The notes under the pieces: model-generated
Databases searched by the model: none
The model's input: only the letters and a program-made list of their open reading frames with translations
Told to the model about the DNA's origin: nothing
Made by a program: the position numbers and the translations under genes
In this document: positions 16,518 to 23,864 of the stretch, in pieces
Layout: each line of letters starts with the position of its first letter
Position numbering within the stretch: the stretch's first letter is position 1
From: Lachnospiraceae bacterium UBA7182
Lineage (GTDB): Bacteria > Bacillota > Clostridia > Lachnospirales > Lachnospiraceae
Assembly: GCA_002491115.1 (NCBI GenBank)
Contig: DKVI01000044.1
Span: 1-25,938 of the forward strand
Direction: 5' to 3'
DNA: 25,938 nucleotides

Positions 16518-16958
16518 TCAAATACCCCGGTCGTCTCCATGACAATGATAATGCCACGAGCAGTCCGCCACCACCCGCACCTTCATACCCTCCAGATGAA
16601 ACTTCTCCACGAGCTTTTCCTGAAAATTTTTACAGGACAAGATGCAGGGATTCATAAAAATCATTGCTTTTCCATGGCGGATCTCCACCCGTCCCCTCGG
16701 GAAATAATTCCAGGCATACCGGCGCAGTTCTTTTCTCTTCTCTGTCAGCTTTGCCCAGGTCTTTTTGTGGGTAAATGCATCTCCCCTTCTGGAATTAAAG
16801 GCAATACCCTCCGGCAGAGCCTTCGCCTCCCCGGACCCATTTTCCTGGCAGGGCACCAAAAGAGCCAGCAATTCCGTTTCCGAAAAATCACACAGTTCCT
16901 CTTCTCCCTCAAAAGAACAGGTAAACCAGAAAATCCCCTGACACGGTCCCTCATACAT
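16518..16958 (-). CDS. Conserved-looking His/Cys-bearing small protein, function unknown
   Basis: A 146-residue protein that I do not recognise. ATG 16958 overlaps the phosphatase stop (ATGTATGA, 8 nt) and is preceded by AAAGGA at good spacing; an upstream in-frame ATG (16973) has no properly spaced site. The C-terminal half has the feel of a compact alpha/beta domain: RGRVEIRHGKAMIFMNPCIL, then MKVRVVADCSWHYHCHGDD. The cluster of Cys and His at the end (C-x3-H-x-H-x-H... with an intervening Cys) could bind a metal. There is no signal peptide or membrane segment. Position inside the cluster and coupling to the phosphatase suggest they act together. Confidence 0.72.
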   Translation of the reverse strand: MYEGPCQGIFWFTCSFEGEEELCDFSETELLALLVPCQENGSGEAKALPEGIAFNSRRGDAFTHKKTWAKLTEKRKELRRYAWNYFPRGRVEIRHGKAMIFMNPCILSCKNFQEKLVEKFHLEGMKVRVVADCSWHYHCHGDDRGI

Positions 16959-17751
16959 AAAAAATCCTTTCATCCTCCAGTCGGATACAGGCCAGACGGC
17001 CCCAGGAATCTTTCCTCCGATAGGCACACCCGCAGTCGATATCGTAGAAAACACAGTCCTTTTCCTCATTATAATACCGAAATACCCAGCCCTCATTGTA
17101 GGGAAACTCGCCTGGTATGAGAGTGGGCGTATGGCCGGCCACCACCATCCCGTGAGGCTTTCCGCCCAGCAGATATGCCTCTTCCCTGGCCTGGAGATAA
17201 AATTCATCCAGGGAGGAATACCCGGCCCCTGCAATATCCTCCAGATGCTCCGCATAGCCTCCATGCACCACCACACAGGATCGTTCCTTCACCTTCTGTT
17301 CATAACATAAAGGCATTTTCCCAAACATTTCCATCCATCGGTACAGATCCTGAAGGGTTGCCCCCTTTCTTTTTAAAAGCGTGTAAATGGTGCCGTAAAA
17401 GTCAAAATATCCGCCGGGCAGCCCCTTCTTCTTCATATAATATCGCAGAGACTCATACAGAGCAAGTCCTTCCTGAGGAGAATCCGGGTCTGACTGCAGG
17501 CCCATCTTCTGATCAAGCCCCTCCATCAGCTCCACGGAACGCGCAAACGCCTCATCATGATTTCCCAGAATCGCATACACATTTTCAGGCTTTTGCTCCA
17601 GCCACCGCAGCACTCGAAAGCTATCCTTTCCCCGGTCCACATAATCCCCTGCCAGAATCAGCCTGTCCGCCCCGGAAAAGCCGATTTTGTCCAGCATGGT
17701 CATAAATTCCTCGTAGCAGCCATGTATATCACTGATGACATAGGTGTTCAT
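16951..17751 (-). CDS. PPP-family metallophosphatase
   Basis: A 266-residue phosphatase with all signature motifs of the PPP/ApaH-like superfamily: SDIHG (Asp8, His10), GDYVDRG (Asp36, Asp39, Arg40), GNHD (Asn64, His65), and later metal histidines in VVHGGY and VAGHTPT. Such enzymes bind two metal ions and remove phosphate from Ser/Thr proteins, nucleotides (Ap4A) or nucleic acid ends. ATG 17751 is chosen because GGAAGAGAAGG precedes it and the metal motif starts at residue 7; longer readings (up to 17961) run into the previous gene in another frame. It lies 50 nt after the paralogue-pair gene and overlaps the next gene by 8 nt. The substrate is unknown. Confidence 0.92.
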   Translation of the reverse strand: MNTYVISDIHGCYEEFMTMLDKIGFSGADRLILAGDYVDRGKDSFRVLRWLEQKPENVYAILGNHDEAFARSVELMEGLDQKMGLQSDPDSPQEGLALYESLRYYMKKKGLPGGYFDFYGTIYTLLKRKGATLQDLYRWMEMFGKMPLCYEQKVKERSCVVVHGGYAEHLEDIAGAGYSSLDEFYLQAREEAYLLGGKPHGMVVAGHTPTLIPGEFPYNEGWVFRYYNEEKDCVFYDIDCGCAYRRKDSWGRLACIRLEDERIFYV

Positions 17752-17801
17752 TCCTTCTCTTCCTGTTCCCCTTCCTTCTGACATAGAGTGTTCACAAGGC
17801 A

Positions 17802-18770
17802 CTATGTCCTGCAGCGTTTCGGGCAGTCGATTTGAAACATCTCCCAGAACCGCCTGGCCGCAGCCTCCTCTCCCCTGGTTTTCCGCACCCGGGAAATGGT
17901 TTCTGCTATCTTTCCCAGGATCTTCTGACTGTCCGGCAGCTCCTCTTTGGCAGCCGGACAAAGCCAGTCCAAAACGCTGAGTTCACAGGCATTTAGCCGA
18001 TGATACCCCATGTTCTGAACCGTAAAGAAAGGTTCTTCCCCGGCTTCTTCCTGTTCTATATAACCCATCCAGTTATACCAGATTCCATCCGCACCCAATT
18101 CCTTGTCCCACACTCCAAATACAGGCCGGGAAAAAACAGGCCCTTCCAGCTTCACCAGATCCCCTGTGGAAAAGGGAAGGGGATAGGGAAGACGCCGTTC
18201 CCGTTCAAAATCGTTCAGGGGTCCCTCCATATACACATGGGTCGTACAAAAGGCGCCGTTTACCAGCCTTACGGAACATTCCAGCACATCCTCCGGTTTT
18301 TCCTTTTGTAAGGCCCATTTCCAGATCAGACAGCACTCCCAGCCGCACTCCACATACCGGGACGCCCACTCCCAGGCAGCCTCATAGGAATAGAAAAGAC
18401 GGGGGTCCTCATAATGATTCATATGATGGGGATGGCTTTCCTCGGCCATATCATAATCACAGCAGACTGCCATCCAAATCTCTTCCGGCGTCTGCGCTCC
18501 TGGGGCAGCCTCCTTATCCTTACCCTTCATCTGCTGGATCGCTGTCTCATAGAAGCACCTGGCCTTACCAAGTTCTTCCTTTTCCTCATTGGTCCTGGCC
18601 CTGGCGTACAGGCCGGTAATGGCCCGAAGCTTCTCTTCTACCGGGCGGTAAGCCAGATAAATGATAGCTGCCTGCTCTGTCAGGGACAACGGAGGTTCCT
18701 TCCTCCATGCCTCGCGGATCTTGGGGGATAAAATCCAGGAATAAATATCTGGCTCTTCTTTTCCCGCCAT
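17802..18770 (-). CDS. Unknown protein, second of a paralogous pair
   Basis: A 322-residue cytoplasmic-looking protein I cannot name. It is related to the gene just upstream: LSLTEQAAIIYLAYRPVEEK matches LDISEQTDCILSAPHRTFTEK there, and the core block LPFSTGDLVKLEGPVFSRPV matches LPYTSGTLVELAENPFFPSL. That core (about 205-230) could be a small beta-barrel. The middle has a Cys/Trp-rich stretch near 140-155 (ECGWECCLIWKW). ATG 18770 is chosen because GAGGAGG lies 8 nt before it; it overlaps the previous stop by one base (TAATG), indicating coupled translation. The pair probably forms a heterocomplex. Confidence 0.72.
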   Translation of the reverse strand: MAGKEEPDIYSWILSPKIREAWRKEPPLSLTEQAAIIYLAYRPVEEKLRAITGLYARARTNEEKEELGKARCFYETAIQQMKGKDKEAAPGAQTPEEIWMAVCCDYDMAEESHPHHMNHYEDPRLFYSYEAAWEWASRYVECGWECCLIWKWALQKEKPEDVLECSVRLVNGAFCTTHVYMEGPLNDFERERRLPYPLPFSTGDLVKLEGPVFSRPVFGVWDKELGADGIWYNWMGYIEQEEAGEEPFFTVQNMGYHRLNACELSVLDWLCPAAKEELPDSQKILGKIAETISRVRKTRGEEAAARRFWEMFQIDCPKRCRT

Positions 18771-19765
18771 TATATACACCTCCTCTTTTCGTTCGCCAGT
18801 TTTTCTACATAGTGCTTTGCCTTCTCATACAGGCCAGGGCTCACCTTCGGCTGAGAATCCTTCCTGATCCGGAACATACAACTTTTATCCTCCTCCAAAA
18901 GCCTTCCAAGTTCCAAAAGCCACCGTTCTTCTTCCGGAAGCTCTCCCCCGCATCTGCGAAGAAACTGCCGGAAAGGCAGAAAGAAATCCGCTCCGAAGGT
19001 TATGGAGGCATAATCGTTCAGGGGCATTACCCCGATTCCCGTGGCAGAACCGCCATGCAGACTGTCCGGATACAAAAGCCACTGGTCCGCCCTGTCAAAA
19101 TCCTCCTCCCAGGGCTCCGCCTCATTGACCAGAACCCCTTTCAGGGAAGGAAAAAAGGGATTCTCAGCCAGTTCCACCAGCGTGCCGGATGTATAGGGCA
19201 GTTTGATATAATGACTGTCCACGGTTCCGAAGGTGGGGACTGCCCTTCCTTTGTATTCCCGGCGCTCTGACAGACAATAGAGAACCTCCCCTTTAAAATC
19301 TGTGATAAAGCTCCACCTGTGCTCCAGCCTCCTGGTCGTCTGATCACAAAATCCATAAAGAACTCCAAAATATTCCTCCGGCCTTGTCCCGCATTGTGCC
19401 GCCCGCTCCAAAATCTGTTCTTTCAAATACTCGATGCCTGGTACAGGCGCCCGGAAAATCTGTTTTCCCGGAAGTTCCTCCCTGCGTCCGCAGTAAAAAA
19501 TATCCGTTTCGTAAAGTTCATGAAGCCTCCGCCTGGTGCAGCAGAGCTGTTCCTCCAGATACTCTCCCAGATCCAGATACTCATCCAGCTCTTTCGGATC
19601 GTTTTCCTCCTTCCGAAGCTTACGCAGCCCTTCCATCTTTTCCGTAAAAGTCCTGTGGGGCGCTGAAAGAATACAGTCCGTCTGTTCCGAAATATCCAGA
19701 TGCTGTCTGCAAGAAAGCCACTTTGCAATGTCTCCGGCGTAAATCCATTCTGATACATTTATCAT
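18770..19765 (-). CDS. Unknown protein, first gene of the eight-gene cluster
   Basis: A 331-residue protein, paralogous to the next gene. It has an N-terminal helical region (to about 90, with a charged LDEYLDLGEYLEEQL coiled-coil-like part), a central section, and the shared block IKLPYTSGTLVELAENPFF (about 200-218). A second beta-rich part follows (SATGIGVMPLNDYASITFGA). There is no signal peptide or membrane segment. ATG 19765 follows AAGGAGGAGAG with proper spacing; the 13 codons upstream of it include that site and are not coding. It is preceded by an extended -10 promoter (19788-19796) and so probably heads the operon. I find no known domain. Confidence 0.72.
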   Translation of the reverse strand: MINVSEWIYAGDIAKWLSCRQHLDISEQTDCILSAPHRTFTEKMEGLRKLRKEENDPKELDEYLDLGEYLEEQLCCTRRRLHELYETDIFYCGRREELPGKQIFRAPVPGIEYLKEQILERAAQCGTRPEEYFGVLYGFCDQTTRRLEHRWSFITDFKGEVLYCLSERREYKGRAVPTFGTVDSHYIKLPYTSGTLVELAENPFFPSLKGVLVNEAEPWEEDFDRADQWLLYPDSLHGGSATGIGVMPLNDYASITFGADFFLPFRQFLRRCGGELPEEERWLLELGRLLEEDKSCMFRIRKDSQPKVSPGLYEKAKHYVEKLANEKRRCI

Positions 19766-19787
19766 GCACTCTCCTCCTTCGCCGGAA

Positions 19788-19820
19788 ATTATATCACAGG
19801 ACAATTCCGACCAGTGTCAA
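19788..19820 (-). promoter_or_regulatory. Likely promoter of the eight-gene cluster (extended -10)
   Basis: On the minus strand TGATATAAT at 19796-19788 is an extended -10. A TTGACA lies at 19820-19815, but 21 bp away instead of 17, so it is either a poor -35 or part of the flanking 21-bp repeat. The transcript would start about 20 bp before the first gene's start. Confidence 0.5.
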
Positions 19821-19836
19821 CAGTGTGACGCGTCAA
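19816..19836. repeat. 21-bp intergenic repeat, left copy
   Basis: This 21-bp sequence and the one at 20435-20455 are 18/21 identical in the same orientation: both have GTCAA, then AGT at position 7, then TGACG, then GTCAA at the end. The last part is a near-palindrome (TGACGCGTCA here). The two copies bracket the RHH island. Confidence 0.65.
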
Positions 19837-19850
19837 AAAGTATTGCCTTA

Positions 19851-20069
19851 TTTCAACTGCGCTTCCCGCCGCCCAGAAGTCTCAGCAGTAAGCCTGTTGA
19901 CTGCAACAGGTTTTGTCCGGCGATGCCCGGATTCGCAGCGTCCCTGACGATTCGTTTTGCCTCTTCCAGAGAGATGTATTTTGCATTTTTCAGTCCTGTC
20001 AGGTCAATGACCGCTTGCTTCCATGTCAGGTGTAACAGATATTGTGAACCTTTTTAAATTCGTACCCAT
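19851..20069 (-). pseudogene. Broken ribbon-helix-helix antitoxin-like gene
   Basis: ATG 20069 has an excellent site (GGGAGG, 6 nt away) and begins MGTNLKRFTISVTPDMEA, the first beta strand of an RHH protein, but stops at 20004 after 21 residues. A shifted frame then continues to a stop near 19851 and reads WKQAVIDLTGLKNAKYISL, then EEAKRIVRDAANPGIA and onward to GGGKRS. That tail is not recognised and is not the usual rest of an RHH fold, so a deletion or recombination as well as a frameshift is likely. It is driven by a consensus-quality promoter (20114-20142). Confidence 0.6.
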
Positions 20070-20090
20070 ACTTTTCCTCCCTGATTCAAC

Positions 20091-20184
20091 GGTTCACTGC
20101 ACTTCATGTGTTTATTATAGTGGTTCACTGGTTCACTGTCAATAAGATTTTGAATCTCTGGTTCTTTACATCTCTGGTTCACTC
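20091..20184. repeat. GGTTCACTG operator-like repeats
   Basis: GGTTCACTG occurs exactly at 20091-20099, 20122-20130 and 20130-20138, with variants at 20160-20168 (GGTTCTTTA) and 20176-20184 (GGTTCACTC), all in the same direction. Copies 2 and 3 fill the spacer of the minus promoter; the variants lie over the -35 and spacer of the plus promoter. Arrays of short sites are how RHH repressors bind their own promoters. Confidence 0.7.
20114..20142 (-). promoter_or_regulatory. Consensus sigma-A promoter toward the broken RHH gene
   Basis: On the minus strand TTGACA (20142-20137), a 17-bp spacer and TATAAT (20119-20114) match the sigma-A consensus at all twelve bases. It points at ATG 20069. Confidence 0.8.
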
Positions 20185-20193
20185 GTGTATAAT
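20165..20193 (+). promoter_or_regulatory. Sigma-A promoter of the intact RHH gene
   Basis: TTTACA (20165-20170), 17 bp, TATAAT (20188-20193): one mismatch from consensus. It would start transcription about 12-15 bp before the RHH start codon, giving a very short leader. Confidence 0.75.
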
Positions 20194-20212
20194 CACAGGT
20201 GAGGTGATGAAA

Positions 20213-20395
20213 ATGGCAACTGACAAATCCAGATATACCGTATCCGTAGACAATGAACTGTTCCAGAAAATCGAAGACTTCCGTTTTGAACATCGTTACC
20301 AGACCCGCTCGGAAGCAACCGTGGAACTGATCCGCCTGGGACTGGAATCCTTAAAAAAGAACAAGAAAATGGAAAGTGAACTCCCTCTATCCTGA
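20213..20395 (+). CDS. Ribbon-helix-helix (CopG/Arc-like) DNA-binding protein
   Basis: A 60-residue protein. Its strand SRYTVSVDNELFQKIEDF is followed by two helices (RYQTRSEATVELIRLGLESL), the standard ribbon-helix-helix fold that binds DNA as a dimer through the beta strand. ATG 20213 is chosen because GAGG lies 8 nt before it; ATG 20207 is too close to the site. RHH proteins of this size are antitoxins, plasmid copy regulators or small repressors. No toxin gene follows: the next 200 bp hold only the 21-bp repeat and the yyaL leader. The GGTTCACTG array over its own promoter suggests autoregulation. Confidence 0.85.
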   Translation: MATDKSRYTVSVDNELFQKIEDFRFEHRYQTRSEATVELIRLGLESLKKNKKMESELPLS

Positions 20396-20434
20396 ACGTC
20401 AGATACATCATAACACATGGCCTTTCTGCTCAGC

Positions 20435-20455
20435 GTCAATAGTTTGACGGGTCAA
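20435..20455. repeat. 21-bp intergenic repeat, right copy
   Basis: Partner of the copy at 19816-19836 (three mismatches). Here the inner part reads TTGACGGGTCAA, an imperfect palindrome with 5-bp arms. It lies between the RHH gene and yyaL. Confidence 0.65.
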
Positions 20456-20592
20456 TGGCGATGCACCTGCTTCCTGGTATTTTTGATCGAGGTAATCTTC
20501 CTGCATATAATTTGACTCCACGACACAATATATACAATACAAGCGAAAAGCGAGTACATACTGTATTACAGTTAATCAAAAAAGGAGACGTT

Positions 20593-22593
20593 ATGTCAAA
20601 TCTGCTGAAAAATCAAAAATCCCCCTATCTTCTGCAGCACGCCGAAAATCCTGTCAACTGGTATCCCTGGTGCAGCCAGGCATTTGAAGCGGCTAAAAGT
20701 GAAGATAAACCCGTCTTTTTAAGTATCGGTTATTCCACCTGCCACTGGTGCCATGTAATGGCCCATGAATCTTTTGAGGATGAAGAGATCGCCCGGATTC
20801 TGAATCGTTCTTTTATCAGTATAAAAGTAGACAAAGAAGAACGCCCCGACGTGGACGCGGTCTATATGTCGGCCTGCCAGGCCATGACCGGCTCAGGCGG
20901 CTGGCCCTTAACGATCCTGATGACCCCGGATCAGAAACCTTTTTACGCGGGAACATACCTTCCGAAGCATTCCCTCTATGGACGCATTGGACTCTCCGAA
21001 CTTTTGCTTCAGATCGAACAGCTCTGGAACGGCAAAAGGGAAAAGCTGTACACCTTGGGCGAAAAGATTGCTTCTTTCCTCCAGGCAAAGAAAAGCGCTT
21101 CTCATAAAGAGCCTTCCCCGGAACTGATCCGCCGGGGCGCAAAAGAGCTTTATGGAAGTTTTGACCCTGTATGGGGCGGCTTTGGCCAGACCCTTAAATT
21201 TCCCATGCCTCATAATCTGCTGTTCCTCATGCGCTATGCTGTCTGGGAACAGGATGACAAAGCCTTAAAAACCGCGGTAAAAACGTTGGAATGTATGGCA
21301 AAGGGCGGTATTTATGACCAGATCGGCGGCGGTTTTTCCCGCTACTCTACCGACAGACAGTGGATGATCCCCCATTTTGAAAAAATGCTCTATGACAACG
21401 CGCTGCTGATCTATGCATATGCCGAGGCCTATCAGACCACAGGAAACGACTGGTTTCTCTCCATCGTCCGGGAGACGGCCGCCTATGTCCTTCGGGAACT
21501 GACGGATGCACAGGGAGGATTCTACTGCGGGCAGGACGCGGACAGCGACGGCGTGGAAGGTAAATACTATGCCCTGACGCCGGAAGAAGTTTGTTCGGTT
21601 CTGGGAGAAGAAGACGGGACAGATTTCTGCCGCTTTTTCGGAATTACCCGGGAGGGAAATTTTGAAGGAAAGAGTATCCCGCACCTTTCGGAACAAACTA
21701 CGCAAAAAGACGCGCGGATGAACGAATTGTGTCATAAACTGTATGAATACCGGCGAACACGCACCCGCCTGCATAGAGACGATAAGATCCTGACTTCCTG
21801 GAACAGCCTGATGATCGCCGCACTGGCGAAAGCGTCTTTGATCTGCCGGGAACCGGACTGGCTTGTCTGCGCGAAAAAAGCACAGCGCTTTCTGGAAACC
21901 TGCTTAAGCACGCCGGACGGACGACTGTATGTCAGATACCGGGACGGCGAAGCCGCGTATCCCGGCAACCTGGAGGATTATGCCTTCTATGGCTGGGCGC
22001 TTCTGGAACTGTATCAGGCCACATGGGACGCGGCGTATCTTGAGAAAGCCGTAAAAACCGCCGGGCAGATGGTACAAAAGTTTACGGACAGGGAAAGCGG
22101 CGGATTTTATCTCTATGCCGAGGACGCGGAACAACTGCTTTGCCGTCCCAAAGAAGCGGTGGACGGCGCGCTGCCCTCCGGCAACTCTGCCGCCGCTTTT
22201 GTCCTTTCTTATCTGTCCATGCTGACCGCAGAAACCTCCTGGCAGGAAGAACAAACCCGTGCCTTCTCTTATCTTGCCAGAGAAGCCGACGCCTACCCGT
22301 CCGGACACTGCTTCGCGCTGCTCGCCATGGGACATGCGCTCTATCCTTCCTCACAGTTGATCTGCGCGGCGGCGGAAAATACCATACCCGAAGATCTGGA
22401 AGATTTCCTGCGAGAGCGCTTTCTGCCCGGTCTGACCGTGCTGCTTCTGAACCCTGAAAATCAGAAACTGCTCGCCCGCCTGGCGCCCTTCACCGTGCAT
22501 TATCCGCTCCCCGACACAGGTGTTGTCTACTATCTGTGCCGGGGGAATACATGTAGCGCGCCTGCTAAAGATCTGCATGCATTATTTGATTAA
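20593..22593 (+). CDS. yyaL: YyaL-type thioredoxin-fold (DUF255) protein
   Basis: A 666-residue protein, near the family norm (about 690). The N-terminal ~165 residues are the DUF255 thioredoxin-like fold starting NQKSPYLLQHAENPVNWYPW, with the CHWC active-site motif (Cys50, Cys53) and GGWPLTILMTP. The rest is an alpha-barrel related to N-acylglucosamine epimerases (GGIYDQIGGGFSRYSTD, then PHFEKMLYDNA and LTSWNSLMIAAL). The family is widespread but its role is unsettled; a redox or carbohydrate-linked role has been suggested. ATG 20593 follows AAAGGAG; the open frame extends upstream to 20455 without a site. Its stop shares bases with the stop of the convergent DUF4179 gene. Confidence 0.93.
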   Translation: MSNLLKNQKSPYLLQHAENPVNWYPWCSQAFEAAKSEDKPVFLSIGYSTCHWCHVMAHESFEDEEIARILNRSFISIKVDKEERPDVDAVYMSACQAMTGSGGWPLTILMTPDQKPFYAGTYLPKHSLYGRIGLSELLLQIEQLWNGKREKLYTLGEKIASFLQAKKSASHKEPSPELIRRGAKELYGSFDPVWGGFGQTLKFPMPHNLLFLMRYAVWEQDDKALKTAVKTLECMAKGGIYDQIGGGFSRYSTDRQWMIPHFEKMLYDNALLIYAYAEAYQTTGNDWFLSIVRETAAYVLRELTDAQGGFYCGQDADSDGVEGKYYALTPEEVCSVLGEEDGTDFCRFFGITREGNFEGKSIPHLSEQTTQKDARMNELCHKLYEYRRTRTRLHRDDKILTSWNSLMIAALAKASLICREPDWLVCAKKAQRFLETCLSTPDGRLYVRYRDGEAAYPGNLEDYAFYGWALLELYQATWDAAYLEKAVKTAGQMVQKFTDRESGGFYLYAEDAEQLLCRPKEAVDGALPSGNSAAAFVLSYLSMLTAETSWQEEQTRAFSYLAREADAYPSGHCFALLAMGHALYPSSQLICAAAENTIPEDLEDFLRERFLPGLTVLLLNPENQKLLARLAPFTVHYPLPDTGVVYYLCRGNTCSAPAKDLHALFD

Positions 22594-23795
22594 AATACCA
22601 CTTCCGTCTGATACACCGCTTTTTCGGGCAGATTATGGTAATTATTTCCTTTGCATTCATCCATGTAAGTGATGTAATCCACCACATACACATATAATTT
22701 GCTTGTGTCTCTTCCGTAGGTCGAATAAATCTCCGCATATTCGGCCTGCGATTCTAAAGGTTTACCTTCGGCGTCACAAATTGCCACGATATAGTCTTCC
22801 TGGTTCTTCCCTTCCGGAAGCGTAAGATCCGCGTATACTTCATAAGCAGTCTTTGTGACGGTTCCGATTCCGATGCCTTCCTCATTGGTGTCATTCATTT
22901 CTTTTTGCGTGGTCTGGTCACGGTTCAGTTTTACGTCCAGAGAAAAATCCCAGTTTCCTGAGAGATGTTCCTTTTCCGGGTCCGCGTAGAGGTCCGTCAC
23001 GTGAAGCATGTAGGCGAACTCTTCCGGAAGTTCTTCATTGTCCAGCATGTTCCATCCGCCTGTCTCGTCCAGAATGCCCAGATACATCAGATCCACACGG
23101 ATAATGCCGGCAAAGGTATGGTCATCTATAAATTTTCCTGTTATATAATAGGGCGAGGAGGTTCCGACCGCCGGGTCGCCTTCATAGATTCCTTTTCCTG
23201 ACGCCGAGAAATCCGCCGTGGATGTGGTGGACATATACAGCGTGCTGTAATCCACATACATCTGGGATTCATCCACCTTTTCGTAGGAACCATAACGGGC
23301 GAAGGTCCGCATTTCCTCGCTGAATCCTTCTTCCGACTCCAGGCTGACGGCCAAGTACATAGCCATGCTTTCGTAACTGCATTCTGATATGGTAAAAGTA
23401 ATACCGTTGTCTGTCTGCACATACGGGCTGACGACCGTGCCGTCTTCCTGTACTTCCTCCGGTGTTACCAGCCGCACCGCATTTTCTTCAAAATTACCGG
23501 CAAAGCCGGAGTCGGCTCCGACCGTTTGAAAAATATTTCCGATCAGGGGCAGTTTTGCCGCCAGCGCCGGATTAGCCACGCATACGGTTACACTTAATAC
23601 CAGCGCCGCCGCCACCGCGGACATTCCTGCGATCAGCCTGCGCATTCCTCTGCCCCGGCGCATATTTTTACCGCTTTTTTCCTGCGCCCTGATCTTTTTG
23701 TAAGCACCCTGCATCTTCTTTCTTATAACCGCCGATTCGGTCAGATCCATACTTAATATCTGCTCATATTCTTTTTTTGTGTATTCATGCCTCAT
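22590..23795 (-). CDS. DUF4179 membrane protein, probable anti-sigma factor
   Basis: A 401-residue protein. A cytoplasmic N-terminal part (about 1-50, basic near the end: KSGKNMRRGRGMRR) precedes one transmembrane helix (about 53-75, AGMSAVAAALVLSVTVCVAN) and a large extracytoplasmic domain. The segment AALAAKLPLIGNIF just after the helix is typical of DUF4179 proteins (here NPALAAKLPLIGNIF). They are usually encoded beside ECF-type sigma factors and thought to hold them at the membrane; here the sigma gene ends 69 nt upstream. ATG 23795 follows AAAGGAG. The stop codon overlaps the yyaL stop, leaving no room for a dedicated terminator. Confidence 0.88.
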   Translation of the reverse strand: MRHEYTKKEYEQILSMDLTESAVIRKKMQGAYKKIRAQEKSGKNMRRGRGMRRLIAGMSAVAAALVLSVTVCVANPALAAKLPLIGNIFQTVGADSGFAGNFEENAVRLVTPEEVQEDGTVVSPYVQTDNGITFTISECSYESMAMYLAVSLESEEGFSEEMRTFARYGSYEKVDESQMYVDYSTLYMSTTSTADFSASGKGIYEGDPAVGTSSPYYITGKFIDDHTFAGIIRVDLMYLGILDETGGWNMLDNEELPEEFAYMLHVTDLYADPEKEHLSGNWDFSLDVKLNRDQTTQKEMNDTNEEGIGIGTVTKTAYEVYADLTLPEGKNQEDYIVAICDAEGKPLESQAEYAEIYSTYGRDTSKLYVYVVDYITYMDECKGNNYHNLPEKAVYQTEVVF

Positions 23796-23864
23796 ATTTT
23801 AACTCCTTTTTTACTGTTGCTTTGTTCTTCCTGTTCTTCATGGATCGGATTCGTTACAACCTTT

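Noticed and set aside
19893..19910. Hairpin CCTGTTG-ACTG-CAACAGG followed by TTTTG as a plus-strand terminator
   Set aside because: No plus-strand gene lies upstream, and it lies inside the open tail of the broken RHH region where it codes for ordinary residues.
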